Origin: Lichenostomus cassidix
Taxonomy: Eukaryota > Chordata > Aves > Passeriformes > Meliphagidae
DNA length: 64,000 nt
Direction: 5' to 3'
Assembly: GCA_008360975.2 (NCBI GenBank)
Contig: CM039210.1
Coordinates: forward strand, 10,294,293-10,358,292
How positions within the stretch are numbered: the first letter of the stretch is position 1; every line of letters begins with the position of its first letter. Positions 27,301 through 42,300 of this stretch are shown piece by piece. Below the pieces are notes generated by a model. The model searched no databases and was not told the origin of the DNA. It worked only from the letters and a program-made list of their open reading frames with translations. Both the position numbers and the translations under genes were made by a program.

Positions 27301-30300
27301 AGTGTCAAATGCTTTGCACAAGTCCAGGTAGATGATGTCAGTCACTCTTCTCTCATCCACCACATTCCCCTTTTTCAGTCAGTGGTAACTTCACTGGACT
27401 GCTGTGACTTCTCAAATATGATGGATAGTGGCTTAGCCACTTCCTCTGCCAGTTCCCTCCAGACCCACAGATGTATCTCTTTAGGTCCCATGGACTTCAG
27501 GTTCCCTAAATGGTCTTGAGCCTGATCTACAGAATTTCCTTCTCTGTTATCAGTTACTCTCATGCTTATTGCCAAGGCCAAGACTTCTTGATTTCTGTTT
27601 GTATAGCAATCCAGCAACCTGACTTGGGTCATTTAGTGAGAAAAACAAACCAGTAACTTGAACAAACTGTGATGTGTACTTTCCAAATATATTTCTGAAT
27701 TTTGTTTTGTGACCATTCTAAGATTGTCTTCACATGCATTGCAAGGTAGTGATGATCCACTGGCTAATGGTCTCTGATGTGGTATGGAAGCATGGCCCAG
27801 CAGAAGGGAGGGCTCAACTCTCTCTTACTTTTATTGGTGAATGAGTGCCTCTAATTCTGTGTATTATCTTAAGAGAACAAGAGATAAGTGTAGAAACAGC
27901 TGGGTATTCTGTTAGGCAGTAGAGTTATTCAGTGTCTTATTACAGTATAGTGATCCTTTGGAAAGGCACATCTGTGGTAAACAAGTTCTACTCTGTGTAC
28001 CTGAAAAAGCACTATTAATGCTTAAAGCTTTTTGTTCTCTAGGTCACATAAAGTTAGACAATATTTGATGACTCTTTAGTCATCAAAAGTGCTTAATGCT
28101 GTGCCCAGTTGTGGCCTTTTATCACAGCTTCTTTTATTCTACTCCATTAAACATTTGACTCAGTTCTCTGAACTGGTAAGTTGTATATGCCCTTGTACTG
28201 CAGCGATCCAAGTCTTAAACATCAAAGGTGCTGCATAGGTTGCAATGAAGAAGCAGAACTGTAGGTAAAAGCAGGTTTGTACAGTGCAAATGACTTCTGT
28301 TTGTGGAACCAAATGCAAAGAATTTTAAAGTGAGGATTGACTTGTGAGCAAAAGTTACTAATCCAGATAGTGGGAGGTGAAGTGCAGAAGACTAGTTTGC
28401 TACATGTTGCACTGAAAATTATAAATCTATTGTAGGTGAAGAGCTTAAAGGGAAAAAATGATACTTATGTTGCTGTTTGAATTTTCATTAATAGCCTGAT
28501 TCTTGATACTGTTACTGGTTCTTAATGATCAGGTTTTTGTAAACCAAGGGGAGAACACTGTTGGGTTCCTGGATCCAGGCTGGGATGTCAAGTATGCTAG
28601 AATTTGTCTTTGAAGGTCTCTTTTTAATTTGTCGCAGCTACTTCATCAGTTCCTGCACTTAAGACAGAGCCTTCTCCCTCACTACCTTCTGCTGGTTCTC
28701 TGCCCAGCATGGCATCCACCACTGCTTCACTTCTGCCTTCAGCATCGCAGCACACAGCAACTTTGCCCAGCTTGCCTCAGTCCAGTGATCTGGCCAGCAG
28801 CTCACTCTCACAGTTAAGCAGGTACAGTAGGAGTTGTGATAAACTGAAAGGGGTTCAATTGTTGAGAAAGGACAGATGTGAGGGTAATTGTGTATGGGGC
28901 TGTTAGGCAGCAGGGTCTCCTTTTCTGACATTAACTAGAATAAGAAGAGATATTCAGAAGAGGCCAGGATGTTTCTGGTTGCAAAGTATGAGCTCTGGGC
29001 TACCTCTTAATGATAGAGTAGCTGCTGCCCTGAAGTTTTTGTGGTTGTCTTGGTTTAAGACAAGTTAAGAAGTGGACACTTTGAAATAAGTTACCTCTCC
29101 TTTAGTTTTAACCAATCCCTTTCCACCAATGAGAGGTGAATACGAGTAGATATAAGTGAAAAAATAACAGTTTACTAAAAAAAAAAAACAAAACAGCAAC
29201 AGGCAAAAATAACAGTAATAGTCACTAGTTACAAAGTTGCTGAAATCTCGTGGACTCCCCGGGAACAAGGAGAAATAAAAAAATGGCAGCTACCCCTCCC
29301 TCAGGATGGCACCCTTCGCAGACAACCACATGTGGAAAGATAAAGATGGCAGCAGCCCTCCCCCCTCTTTTCTTTCCGGCGGCGGCAGCTCCGTTAGTGA
29401 AGGCGGCTGGCACATTCTGGTGGCTGGAACTTGGTCAAGGGCTAGAACTCGTGGAGGGATTTTGCCATCCTCTCGGCAGAAGGTGACAAGGCAGCCAGCT
29501 TGGGCGACTTGGACTCTGCACCTTCCCATTTCAACTGGGCACTGCTGGTGGGCTGGGACGATCGATCCTATGGAGCGGGGCTGTTCTTCTCATCGAAATT
29601 CCGCCGCTGCAGAGCAGGCACTAGTGGAATTTGCCTTGAGGCAGTCCAGGACCGAGAAACACAGCCTCTGGGAAAAAAAAACTACCTGAGGCAACCCTCT
29701 AGGAAAAAAACAAAAGAAACCCAAAGGAGAACCTCCACCCACACTGCCTCAGCTCTATCTCCCTGCAAGAAGAAAGGGAAACAAGCCAGAGCCATGAGGC
29801 AAGAGAGAGCTCTGCCTGAGTGCCTCAACCTTAAAAAACCTGGGCACCTCCTAGCCCTTGCCCCACAGTTGTTTTTCTGCTGCAGGGTCTTAACGAGACA
29901 GTAACAATTTTGGGCACAGATAGATATGGAATACAATAACATTTTGGGTTACCCAGAACATATATATAAACAACTTTGTGTTTCAAGTGGCTCTTGCTTC
30001 AATCATGTCAGCTAAATTGATTACCCCAGTTTGTTTTTCCTACTTTTTCTGCAGTGTCTGCTGTTTGTTTAGTGTTGTATGTTTGAAATCATTCCCTAAC
30101 AATTTACTTCCTGGCTAATTTTGAGATATCGTATTTTCATTTACATTTTTATTTCTTAAAATTAGAAAATTAAATGATTCCACAGGGAAAGTGTGTGCCT
30201 TTTTCTAAGACATTTCCTTAAGACACTTTGAAATGTCAGATTAGTGTTCCTGGAAGTGCATTTAGCACAGCTTAGCTCATTCACACTGTCTGTCTGATTA

Positions 30301-33300
30301 TTTAGTGCCTGTTACTTGAGCTTTGTCCTTGGACAGGTGACATCCTGAGGCTGTACTGGTTATGTTTTAATACTCACCTTTGTACTGTATTTGTTAATAT
30401 ATGAAACTAATTTTATGGGCTATTACAGGGGGGTTTTTTCTGTTTCACAGCTAGGACATAGGCTCTTAATACACTAGTGTTTTCTGTTGAATAAAAAGGT
30501 AAATGTGTCAAACAACAAGAATTAATTCATTCACATTGAAAACATCTCCCCACATTTGTTTGTTGAAAAGCTGTATACACTGGTAGAAATTTTAGTTGGA
30601 GGATTAATGCTTTTGGTCAGATACAAAACACCATGAAAGATGATTCTTGAATTCCAAGCATGTCTGGCTTGGTTGGGCCGGTGGCTCTTGTCTATGTTTC
30701 TGCCATAGGTCAGATGGTAAATTAAGGCTTTTAGAAGAGCTGGGGAGAGTGGGCAAGGGAGTGGTTTAAAAGCATATGTGGGATTTAACTGTTTCTTTCC
30801 TTTCCGTTTGAAGTGGTGTCGTAATTCCTGTAGGCAGAGAATAGTTTTAAAGAGTCAAAGTAAAATTAATCTATGAAACTGCCAAGATTTATTCTGGTCC
30901 CGCACCTCAAAGAGCTGCCAGAAGTGTTTGCCCTTTAATTAGGGCATATAATTTAGCCTACAACTTTGCTATGAAAACTACTGTATTTTCTTGTGACTAT
31001 TTCCATAGAGAACACTAAAATATTTGTTATGGTTAGGATCTCTCTTGCTTCTGATTTCACATGAGGATGGTTTTTTTGAGCATGAAACCTAAACTAAAGA
31101 CATGCTTTTTATGTCTTTGCTTTGTCAGTGTTCAATTTGTTTATTGTGTTGTAAGTTATGTTCTTGACCTTGAATGTAAAGTATAACTTCTGTCACTGTA
31201 AATGTTTAAAAAACCATTTCAGTCACTTTTCAGGGAGATATTTAAAGATCTTTGGACTACAGATGTATGTCAGTGCTGCTGTTAGTGCCAAAAGTTCACA
31301 GGCCTGGTCAGTTAGGGAAAAAAGATGGTGCTAAAGCAGAGTTGCTTTCTAAAGCAAAGCTATTGCAAATGTTTTTCATCAGGGCATTCTTTATTTTCAT
31401 ATTTTACAGTATATGTTATTAAACTGAACTAATAGTTCTGATTCATCTTTTCAAAGAGGAAATGGGTTTTGGTAGGGTGTAGTGGTATGAATTGGCCTTG
31501 ATTAAATTGACAGATTCTGTATTAGTATGGCTAACTTTTGGGCTTTCACAGATGTTCTTCATTTGTTGGTTTTTTGGGGTTTTTTTGAGCCCTGTCTTTT
31601 GAGAGTTTGTTGGGGCTTTTGGTTGAGTTATGGAGCAAATACCCTGCAGTTCTAATTGGTTGAACTAATGTTATACAGGTTATGTGAGAAATACCATAAT
31701 GAGTCAAACCAAAGCACTATCTCACCTAATTAATATTTGTGTCCTGTGGCAAGCAGCAGCAGTTGCTCATGGAAAGAATGAAAAACAAGCTATGCGTTTG
31801 TGTGCGCATTCTTCTGGTTTTGGACTTTACATGTCTTGGAGTCATTGCTACATAATTCCTGAACCAGCTGTTGTTTTTCAAAAAATATAGTAATTTTATA
31901 AATATAAATGAATGGTGTTTTAGATGTTTCTTGTTAGTAATAGTTGTCTCTGTACTTCATTTTTTTTAATTAAACGGTAGTAGGATATTAATTAAAGGGA
32001 AAATGTAGGGGTGTGTGTATATATACACACACATTTCTACAGAAAATTTTTTCTTTATTCTACTGTGTGTGTATGTGTATACACATACCTACAATTTTTA
32101 TTCTTTAACTAATATTCTACTACCTACTCTGTGTTTGTATATATGTGTGTGTGTATATACATAGATATATATTAAAATGTTTTAGGAAAAATAATTTTGT
32201 TAATTCTTTGCAATTTCTTTCTAGCTCCCTTTCCAATCATCAGAACAGTCTCTCCCCTGCCTCAGTGTTGTCTTCAAGCACATCACATGTGGTAAGTCCT
32301 ATTTCCATTCCCACAGATATTTGGCATATAGTCAGTTTATCTGATGATTAAGACCCTCTCTTAGTTCAGTGTGTCCCAGTATGCTAAGAACTGAAACAAG
32401 AGCTTTATCTCAGGGAAGGAGGACTGCCAGCTCTTTAGTGGTAAAAAAGTCTTTACCACTTGTGATTTGTACTAGATCAGGACTAGCTATTACAGAGACT
32501 TGCCAGTCACACAACTGTAGAGGAAATTTTTGTGCCAGCAAGGAGGGTTGGAATACAGAAAGAATTTCTTATAACAAATGTGTTTAAAAAACAAATAAAA
32601 CTTTAGATGTGGCTGTCTGAAACTGCTCTAAAATGTGGACTGTTAGCAGTCTCCACTGGAGAGGTTAGCTGGCAAAATGCAGGTGATGGAATGGTACGTC
32701 ATGACAAATGCCTCAGGACAGATGATTTTAGAGGTTACTATGTGACGTTGTCACCTGTGTATTTAATGCATTAGAGATAACAAGGCAAATGGTAGTGAAC
32801 ACAGTGCTCTAGATGAGGTTGCACAAATGAAAGTCAGAGAGACACTGCCTTGTTCTGTCTGTACAATCCTAGTTGAGGTGTGCAGATAGGTTACTGCTTT
32901 TCTTTATGCTTGAATTTTGGTTTGCAATGCTCCATCCCTGCTGTATATGTAACTTAAAAATCACTTATCCAAATGTCCTCCTTTTTTGTTGTCAGAGTTC
33001 TTTTTGGCTTCTGTGTGTTGATGATGCTGTTTTGCAGGTGTGATCAGCTTACAGTTAAGGTGCTCTAATGTTCTAGATTCAAACCAGGAACTCTTTTATC
33101 CTCATGTGTTCCTGTAATGCATTTTGTTTGTGTTTCAGTTTGCCACATTGACTCTGTTGCAGGGCACTGCAGTTTTAATCTTTTAAATCCCACAAATGCA
33201 TTGAGGAAATCACAATAGCAGTGTCCTGTATTTTCAAAACAAATACTGTCTTTTGGAAGAATATAGTTTATTTAACATAACAAATACTAGCTTAAAGGAG

Positions 33301-36300
33301 TATACAAGCAAAATTGGCAAGAAATAATACAACGGAATGACATTTGAGTTACTGTGGTATAATTTTGTGATATATTGGTTTGAGTTTAACTCTCATTATA
33401 ATTTTCTTTGAATACTTAAAAATCACAAGCATGCAACTTAATTGCTTGCCTGATACATAGATAATGCATTATTTTTTACATGTGCTGCTATTACTTAAAA
33501 GATTGTTTGGTTTGATTTTTAGTTTTGTTGCCTCCCCCAGCATCTTTCATTGTGCCTCATTTGCTCTGTGATGCTCATTCCTTTTGTCTCCTTTCTAGCA
33601 CACTAGTGTTGAGAACACAACTTCGCTCCAGACTTCAACAACCTTTTCAACTGCTTCAACCTCAGCCACTAGCACCACCTCTTCGGTTGTCAGCATGGCA
33701 AGCAGTATGAACACTACAGCTGGCCTTGGCCTGAGTGTTACCAGTGTGTCTGCTACCACACGGGCAGCTCCCCTAATGTCTTCAGGTTCGCAATATTAAC
33801 AGTTTATGTGGATAGACAGAGGACTTCAGTCAGCAGGGCTGACAGTTGAGCATCTTGCCAGCCATAGCTATGCTAAGAAATCCACACTCTTTACTAGCAT
33901 TTTCAGCATGCTTTATTTTCTGGGTTATAAAATAAAATTGCCTGGATTTGCGTATTTGAGATATTTGTTAGGATGTTATGTGGCATTTGTGTAGCATATT
34001 CCATCCCTATAGGGTTTTATAAATAGAAACCAGAGCAATTCTGACTTTGGAAGTTTTGGACTAGGAGATTCACCCTGTTTGTATTCCAGGGTATAATCAG
34101 CTCTTGGCTGTGAATTCACATTAGCTTTAATTTCAGTCTTCTCTGTGACTTGAAGTCATTTGACAGTGTCAAAATATACTGCAGTGTCCTCATTATCATA
34201 TGCCACATCCCTATTGCCACATCTAGAGAAAGGAAAAAAGTGTCTGATGTCTGGGTCATTCCACAAAAAATAGCACTTCAGAAAAAGGAACCACAGAGAG
34301 AAGGTTGGAAGGCTTCTTGCACTGAAGTGAAAGCAATGCTAAATTCTCTTTCTTTTCTAATCAGCCTGAACTGCTAAAAGGAAATCCTATGGAGGGAAGT
34401 GAATGATTTAAATATTAAGATCAGACTTACAGAAGAATTTCTCATTTCCATAGCTTGTAAATAAAGTGATGACTGGTCAAAGTGCATTTTTTTTACTTTT
34501 CTGCTTCCTAGCTCTGCTTCATGTAAGCAACTGAAACTGTTTCAATTTCCTCTTTGCTATTCCTAGGTGCAGTAAGTCACCCACAAAAAATATGCTGGCA
34601 ACATTTAGTGCTTTCCAGTCTATTGCTGGTGATAAGGGAGAATGTGTTGACAGAGCAGAAAATGAAAGGAGATAATTTGCTCTTAGACTGGAAACAATTC
34701 CTGAATTTTGCCTTCAGGAGAGGACTGAGGAAAGGAGAAGTTCCTGTAATTCTTGTCATTCTCATGAACAGAGTAAATAACAAAATTAGACTGTTCTCTG
34801 ATGGGACTCTTTTCAGTCTTAGGTAGCCTGTGGTTTCCCTTCCTTGAGGCATGGTTAAACTCTCCAGGCTATTTAGAGCATTTTCATCAACCAGCACAAA
34901 ATTCTTCTGCATAGTTCTGCTTTTACAAACTAAGACAGTGCAGCTGCCAGGACTTGTGAGCTATCTTGTCTCAATGCTGAAGCCTTTTCTTTTCTAAAGA
35001 CTTGTTAAAGTGTCTGTATTTTAATTCTACAGGCAAAGCTCCCCCAAATCTGCCTCAAGGTGTACCACCCTTGTTGCATAACCAGTATATTGTGGGACCT
35101 GGAGGACTTCTGCCTGCCTACCCAGTAAGCAATTTGTTTGTCCTTGATTGCTTAAGCCTTGGTGCAAGTGAGCCCTCCAGACCTGCTGTTGTCTATGCCA
35201 ATGCATTTCTGTTGGCACATGTTGCACCCGAAATTCTTGTTCCAAATGCTGAAGAATGTGAAATGTATTCAATGAAGGTTTACTGTTGATAGTAAACTGT
35301 ATAACTGTTGGTACAGACCTGACCTGGCTGCTGTTGAAGCTAAACATGCATGTTGCTATGGTTTTCAGCATTATCAGGTTTTAGGCCCTTTGAATAAAAT
35401 TAGACCCATTTAGGTTTGTATTACTGGAGTACATAGTTGTCGCTGTTGAGCTGCTAGCAGAGAAAGGACTCGGGTTCTCAGTGTGGCAAGAAAAGAGAGA
35501 TTTATTATTTTGATTCCAACTTATATAGACTTTTTAGAGGTCACCCAGATTGGTCAGTCAGAAACCTCCCCCTAGGCCTGATTGGCCAGGCCTGAACTGT
35601 CCAAATCTTGAGACACTGTTTCAATAACATCCAAACTTTATCTTTGTTTGTAAAACACAGGAGAAAGTTCTCATGGGAAAGACCTGTGCTTGCCACACAT
35701 AGTATTACATAGTAATGTAATAGTAATAGATAGTACATAGTAATGGTTGAAATGTGTCGTGTGTCCTGTCTGTCATACTTTGAAAGACTGCACATAGCTT
35801 TTTGGTGTCTGACCGGGATCAACATTTTTTTGGGTTATCTGTTTTTTGAATCAGAAGCTTTAGTCTAATAATTTTTCTATATCACATTGAATGTGAAGGG
35901 ATACCATAGGTTGCTTTGTGGTCTAGTCATTAAAACTTAAATCCTGCTATTTTCAGAAGTAATTGTTGGCGACCAGGTTTAAATGCAAAGAAAAACCTAA
36001 ATATTATATATATATATATATATGCCTCGGCAATTATAAGAAAATGCACTGATACAGTGTTATAGTGTTGAGCTCAGCAGGTATTGTTTTTTTTCCTCAT
36101 CTCTGTCTCCTCCATTCTCAGGCGAGCCCCCTTTTATTTAATCTCGTTACAGATAAACAATCATCTTCTCATTGGTCCCTAGGGCCTCTTGCTAATTCTG
36201 TAACACACAAAACATGTCTCAAGCATTCCGTGCATGTGACTTTTTTCAATCACAATAAGCCACATGGTCACACTTACATGGCGGTGTTCCGCCAAGAAAT

Positions 36301-39300
36301 GAGATTCCATAGCACCCTTCAGCAAGCACACAATTTAGCAGGGCTCTTAGGGTTAACATTTTCTTGTTCAAATCTTGGTCAGGATGCCAGGTGTTTGGCA
36401 CCACTCCCACAGTAATGATTACAGCAAGGAAGGCTGTTGCTCTTACTCTCAATTCTGAATGCCCTGTAGATTTATCACAATTTGATGAATGATGCATCTG
36501 CAAAAACCAGATTGAACATGGGACAGTAATACTCTCAGAGGACTGCTGTCATGAGGAAACAACATCAGAGTGAAAAGCTATTTTAAGCTTTTCTCTACTA
36601 GCCTTAAAATGCTACAGTGCACCATGATAGCACAATGTGACATATATCTGTACATCTTTAAAATAGACTGGGCCTAGGTCAAATTGTTTAAACAGAGCCC
36701 CAAATTGATCAGCATCAGAGAAATGTGTTATAATGATGTTTTATTTTTATCTGCCTTTAAGCAGATTTATGGTTATGATGATCTCCAGATGCTTCAATCC
36801 AGGCTGCCAATGGTAAGTAAATGGCTTGGTTTATTTAATTTTAAACAATTTATCTTCAGTGTTGATCATTTGTGCAATGCAAATTAGTTAATTTGATAGT
36901 GATTAAGAGCTTATCTTTATGATCTATATGCTGTTTTTTTAATTATCCACAGTTTTCTAGGTGGTATAAATTGATACAGCGAAACTGTCAATTTGAAAAT
37001 AGAAGCAAATATGCTCTGTGCTTTTGAGTGGAGAAATTTAATTGTTGTAGAGAGAGCATGACATCATGTCAAATCTAGTTGAAGTCTGTGTGTCAAAGTT
37101 TTCTTTTACCAAGAGGTAGGGTTGAACAGCAAGTACACAAATTGGCAGCCAGTAGGTGCATCTGACAGGTTTTAGAGGTGCTCATAGGTAGAGATCTTTG
37201 CATGTGCATCATGGCAACAAATGCAGGTGAGCTGCAGGAGGGAGAGTATATGAAGTTTTCTTTACCTGGATCCAGAATGTAAATGGCATGAGTGAAGCTG
37301 AGAGATTCACAAAAAGCCTCAGCCTAGATTGCAGAAAGGTAAATAATTTTGTTTTCAGAAAACTAGGATAAGGATCTTGAAGAGAATGTTTGGTAGTATG
37401 TTACTGAGAAGTCACAGGATTAAGTGATGCAGTGTATCTATAGATGCAGAAATGAAGCAACGAGCAGTGATCTGAAAAGAAGTATCACTGGATGAATGCC
37501 ATAGATAAAGGTCCAAGTCAGAACCAGGTCTTTCATGTGGAGTCTGGGGACAGCCAGAGTCAGATAGTCAAAGGTAAATACAGGGATGTCCTAGACAAAA
37601 CCCTGTCCAGCTGCACAGCCTGAACACCTGTCTCAAACTCAGGCAACTTTATTTTATAACCTAGTGAATAAAGCATGCTGAAAATGCTAGTCAAGAGTGT
37701 AGATTTCTTAGTGCAGTTATGGCTGGTCTTAGGAGGAGTGGCTGAAGGAGCTGGGGTTGTTTAGCTTGGAGAAAAGGAAGCTCAGGAGAGACTTTATTGT
37801 TCTCTACAACTACCTGAAAGGAGGTTGTAGTGAGGTGGGTGTTGGTCTCTTGTCCCATGTAAAAAGTGATAGGATAAGAGGAAACGGCCTCAAGTTGCAC
37901 CAGTAGAAGGTTCAGACTGGATACTAGGAAAAATTTCTTCATGGAAAGGGTTTTCAAGCATTGGAACAGGCTGCCCAGGGCAGTGGTTGAGTCTTTTCTG
38001 CCCGAGTCTCTTTTTTGTCTGTAATGACCTGGTGTTGGTTGTGGGCTGTTTTTCTTTCCCTTGTGTGCTGCCTTTGTTTTCATATTAACTGATCTTTTCA
38101 CATTTGGAAGGGTTGTGAAATGATGTTGCTTGGAAGAGCCTGGGGAGCCCACTCCTGGACTGAGGGCCTTGGTTGGGGGGGGGGGGGGGGTGGTGGTGGC
38201 AGTTTCTGAGGAGGTGGCTCTGGGTGTAGGCACTTGATTGTTGGATGTGTTCCTGGATACAGCTGCCCCAGCTCCTATGTTTGAAGCTCCTGAGGATAAG
38301 GAAGAAAGGCTTTTTCTTCAGGTATATATATTGCTCCTCCTTCTGCTGGGTTGGGTCCCTGGCTGTGGTCCCGTGTGTGTGTGCCTGTAGCAGGAGTCTT
38401 GTGCTTTCTCTACTTTTTTGCCTGAGATGGCTGGGGAGCAATGCGGCAACGCGGTCTCGCAGTTCACGAACGGCTACCCCACGCCACAATGTGAAGGGGG
38501 CTGCCCGGGGCCAGAACATGCCAGGCAAGCACGTGGCTGCGGCAGGCAGTGGAGCTGTGGGGGACGCGAGTCGCTGTGGAGGCGTGGCGATGAAAGAAGT
38601 GCAGGATCACCATCTGAGATTTCCAGGGAATTTATTAAGGTCCACAGTCGAGGGTCAGAGGATGGTGGAGAGGGGCAGAGAGGCAGGGGAGGATGCGGGG
38701 TGCTGGAAAGCCAAGATGGCGAACCCCGAGTCAGGCTTTCGCAGAGGGTTATCAGGAGAGGGAAGAGGGGCATAGTTAACTCAGAAGAGCCAACCAGGGA
38801 AAGCCAGAGGGGAGGAGCTAAGGAGGGGAATACAGCATGAGATGGCACAGACACCAGCCAGAGAGAAATCTTTGGAACAACATCAATATACAAAAAAATC
38901 CTACTGGCACACTGCAACAGAGCAAAGAAGAAAATGGCCCCCATGAGGCTGTTTGTAAGCAAAAGGTCTTGTGTTTGGGATGGCCTTGAGCCCCTGTGCC
39001 CCAAGAAGAGGAGTATCCAAGAGTCCTCTGGAGGTGGAGCTGAACCAACTAATCTAGTTAGAGCTCTAGTAGGAGGAGAAGGAGCTGGTGGTTTCACTTG
39101 CTGAAGTTTTAAGGTCCCCTCCAACAGCAGGGATCACATTCTGCATTATGAGAGCCATTGTCATATGTTTTATCAAAGCTTTTGGAGCAGGGAAAATGTC
39201 TGGGTGGTGGTGGTGACAGGCTAGGAGCCATGGTCTCTTCAGGCAGTGTTGTGTTGGGGAGTGCTGTGCTTTGGGTGCTGGCATGTGCATGATGTTTTGG

Positions 39301-42300
39301 CATACCTAGATGCTGTCCCTGCAGGAGGTACACTGATGTTGGAGGTTCATGGCTGGACCTTGTCTGCATTGCCTTAGAATGGCTCATGCTGCAAGGTGTT
39401 TTCAAGCAACACCAGACAGTTGTCATGAAAAGTGCCTGAAGTGGCAAGAGTAGCTGAATTCAGCCTAGTCAAAGTGATCTCTGCTGTGGCTCTCCTTCAT
39501 GTAATCATAGAATTGGTCGGGTTGGGTTGAAAGGGATCTTTAAAGGTCATCTATTCCAACCCCCTAGCAGTGAGCAGGGACATCTTCAACTAGATCAGGT
39601 TGCTCACAGCCCCATCCAACCTGGCCTTGAATGTTTCCAGGGATGGGGCATCTACCACCTCTCTGGGCAACCTGTGCCAGTGTTTTACCATCCTCATCAT
39701 AAAAAAGTCTTCCTTATATCTAGTTTGAATCTACCCTCTTTTAGTTTAAAACCATCACCTCTTGTCCTATTGTAACAGGCCCTGTTAAAAAGTCTGTCCC
39801 CATCTGTCTTATAAGACCCCTTTAAGTATTGAAAGGCCACAATAAGGTTTCCCCCAGAGCCTTCTCTCCTCCAGGCTGAACAACTCCAACTCTCTCCAAC
39901 AGGTCCATGCCTTCCTTTTACAGAGGACTCCAGTGCTGATCATTAGTCAGTCTAAACCAGGATGGAAGGTGGAAAATGTTGAGGAGATACAGGCTAAAGA
40001 GATGATTCTGATGATGATGGCTATACCCTGCCAGAGGTTTTCCAAAGAAGTTGAGGAAAGCTCATTCTTGGGGAGATGCCAAAAAAAGAGTGAAGGGGGC
40101 TGTGGAGCATGGGAACTGAAGAGCTCTGTTTGGAGCAGGTGTTGAGTGGAGGTCACTTCTCCCCACCCCAAAGGCTTGTTCCTGTGCTTCTGAGACAAGA
40201 GGCACTGACATGCTTTTTTGCAACAGGTCTTTATTTTCTGTCGAATAAATAAATGAGTAAATAGTTAAAAAACCTTGCCAAATTAAATAGAATAGATGAG
40301 TAGTCAGTGGAGACTCAGGGTCCATGGCTGTTCTTGTGGTAGATCTTGCCACCGATTGGGGAGGTGGGAGGATAGGGGTGGGAATGGGGCAATGGTCCAG
40401 AAGTGGTGGTGGTGGTGGCGGCGGCAGCATGGGTGGGGCTCTGCATATTGGTCAGTGTAGTTGGGCTAATCACACATGATGTGGGTGTCATTGTGGAGAT
40501 GGAAGCAGGTGTGAGCTTCTAGGCAGACATGGCCCCAGGCACAGGGTCTGTGGTGGTGGGTGCAGAGGAAGTCCCGGATGCACCCAAAATATTTGTTGAT
40601 GCTGAGCCCAAGGTTTCAGGGCCCTTGGCCTTCAAAGAGTATGCCACTGGCTGGCACATACTGCTCGAGCTGCTGGATGTGGTGCAGGAAGTGATGCCAT
40701 GTCTTGGTGTCCCAGTGGTGGTGGGTGGGGTTTTTTGGACTGCTAAGGGTGGTGAAGAGCTTCTGGAGGATGCAGGGTGTGGTGGCAGCAGCTGCTGTAG
40801 GTGTTGAGGAGGGTTTTGGGGAAGAGAAAGGGTGCCTGCTCGTGGTGGCAGGGCTGTGGCATGCTGAGAGCCATGGCCTGGAGGAGCTGGAGGCTGTCCC
40901 AGGGGGAAGGTGGTATTGCAGAGACAAGGGTGGTGGTGAGACCTGGTGGGAGCACCAGGGTACCATGCCACAGGCAGGGCTGTGGGTCTGTGAGCACAGC
41001 CATGGTGGGGCTGTGGGTGCTGGGTGTGTGAGCCTGGTCAGGCTTGGTGGTGGTGTGGGTGGGTGCTATGCTTTGGGTGCTGCCAGGTGAGTGCCTTTAT
41101 GTGGTGTCATGGCTTTCCTTTCCTCGCTTTCTGAGTGCAACAGGTTTCCCACTGTGGTTTTCAGTTTTGGCTGGTGGCTGTGGTGGTCTTGGGGAAGTGC
41201 ATTGGTGGGGTGGCTGTGCTTGGGAAGGGTGGTGGCGTGTTGGGGGCAGGTTGGCTGTAGTGGTTCAGTGGGAGATGTGAAAGTGTTGGGATAGCAACAT
41301 GTGGGGCAGTTTTACTGCTGGTTTTTTTTTGTGGTTTCTCCTTTCCCTCCTGAGTGAGCTCTGTTGCCTATTGTGTTCCACTGAATTTCCCTTCCTGCCC
41401 AAGTCTCTTTTCCTTATGTAATATGCCAGTATTGGTTGTGATTTTTTTTTTTTAAGTTTTGGTATATTTGTCATTTTTCTTTTTGTGCCAATACATCTTT
41501 TTTTTTTTTTTTTTTACATTTTGGATGATTTGTAAAATGATATATTTCTTGGGAATCTCAGGAGCTCTCCAAGTCCAGATGTCATTTGAGGAGGTAGCTC
41601 TGGATCTAAGCACTTGAGCACTGTCAGGACTTAAAGAATGCAGTTAACTTGTCTCAAAATACTGTCAAAGAGCGAAGTTCCCATAAGATAAGCCATCACA
41701 ACAGGCGCAGATGGCAAACAGGAAGGCGTTAATTCCAGGCCTAAATGAAGGTTTGGGATTAGCACACCAGACAAAATTCCACTGGACTGTGATAACTTAT
41801 GATAAGCACAGATGGCAACAACAGGAGGATGCCAAGGCTGACGAGGCAGATCTGGGTAACCTATTGTATTGGGTCTGACTGAGGTAAAGCTCGCAGCCCT
41901 CCCAATGCTGTACTTTGCATTAGTAGCTGGAAGGGTGTTGATAACAGACCACTGTTTTGGTTACTGCTGAGCAGCGCTGTCCCTCTGACATTCCTTTCCC
42001 TATCAAAGGGATGGGAGTGGGCAAGATCCTGGGAGGGGACACAACCAGGCCAGCTGACCCAAATCGACCAAAGGGATATTCCATACCATATGATATCAGC
42101 TCAGATTTATAAGCTAAGAGAGAGAGGAAGAATGGGGGGGCATTCATGAGCTTTCAGTGCTTGCCTTCCAGAGCAACCGTCACATGTGCTAAAGCCCTGC
42201 TTCCCGGGAAGTGCCCAAATATCGCTGCTAATGGGAAGTATTCCTTTTCTTTTTTTCCCCCTTTAGCTTATGTGCATGCAATCTCTGCTTATTCCTTTTC

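Noticed and set aside
29290..29904. Overlapping 80-134 codon frames near 29.3-29.9 kb
   Set aside because: They lie within the GC-rich solo LTR at 29042-29941 and overlap each other in all phases.
32010..32170. TG/TA tracts as a regulatory element for exon 10
   Set aside because: They look like ordinary microsatellites; nothing beyond proximity links them to splicing.
38418..39124. Long open frames on both strands at 38.4-39.1 kb
   Set aside because: High GC content leaves several phases open at once, and no domain or codon pattern is recognisable. An LTR-like explanation is better.
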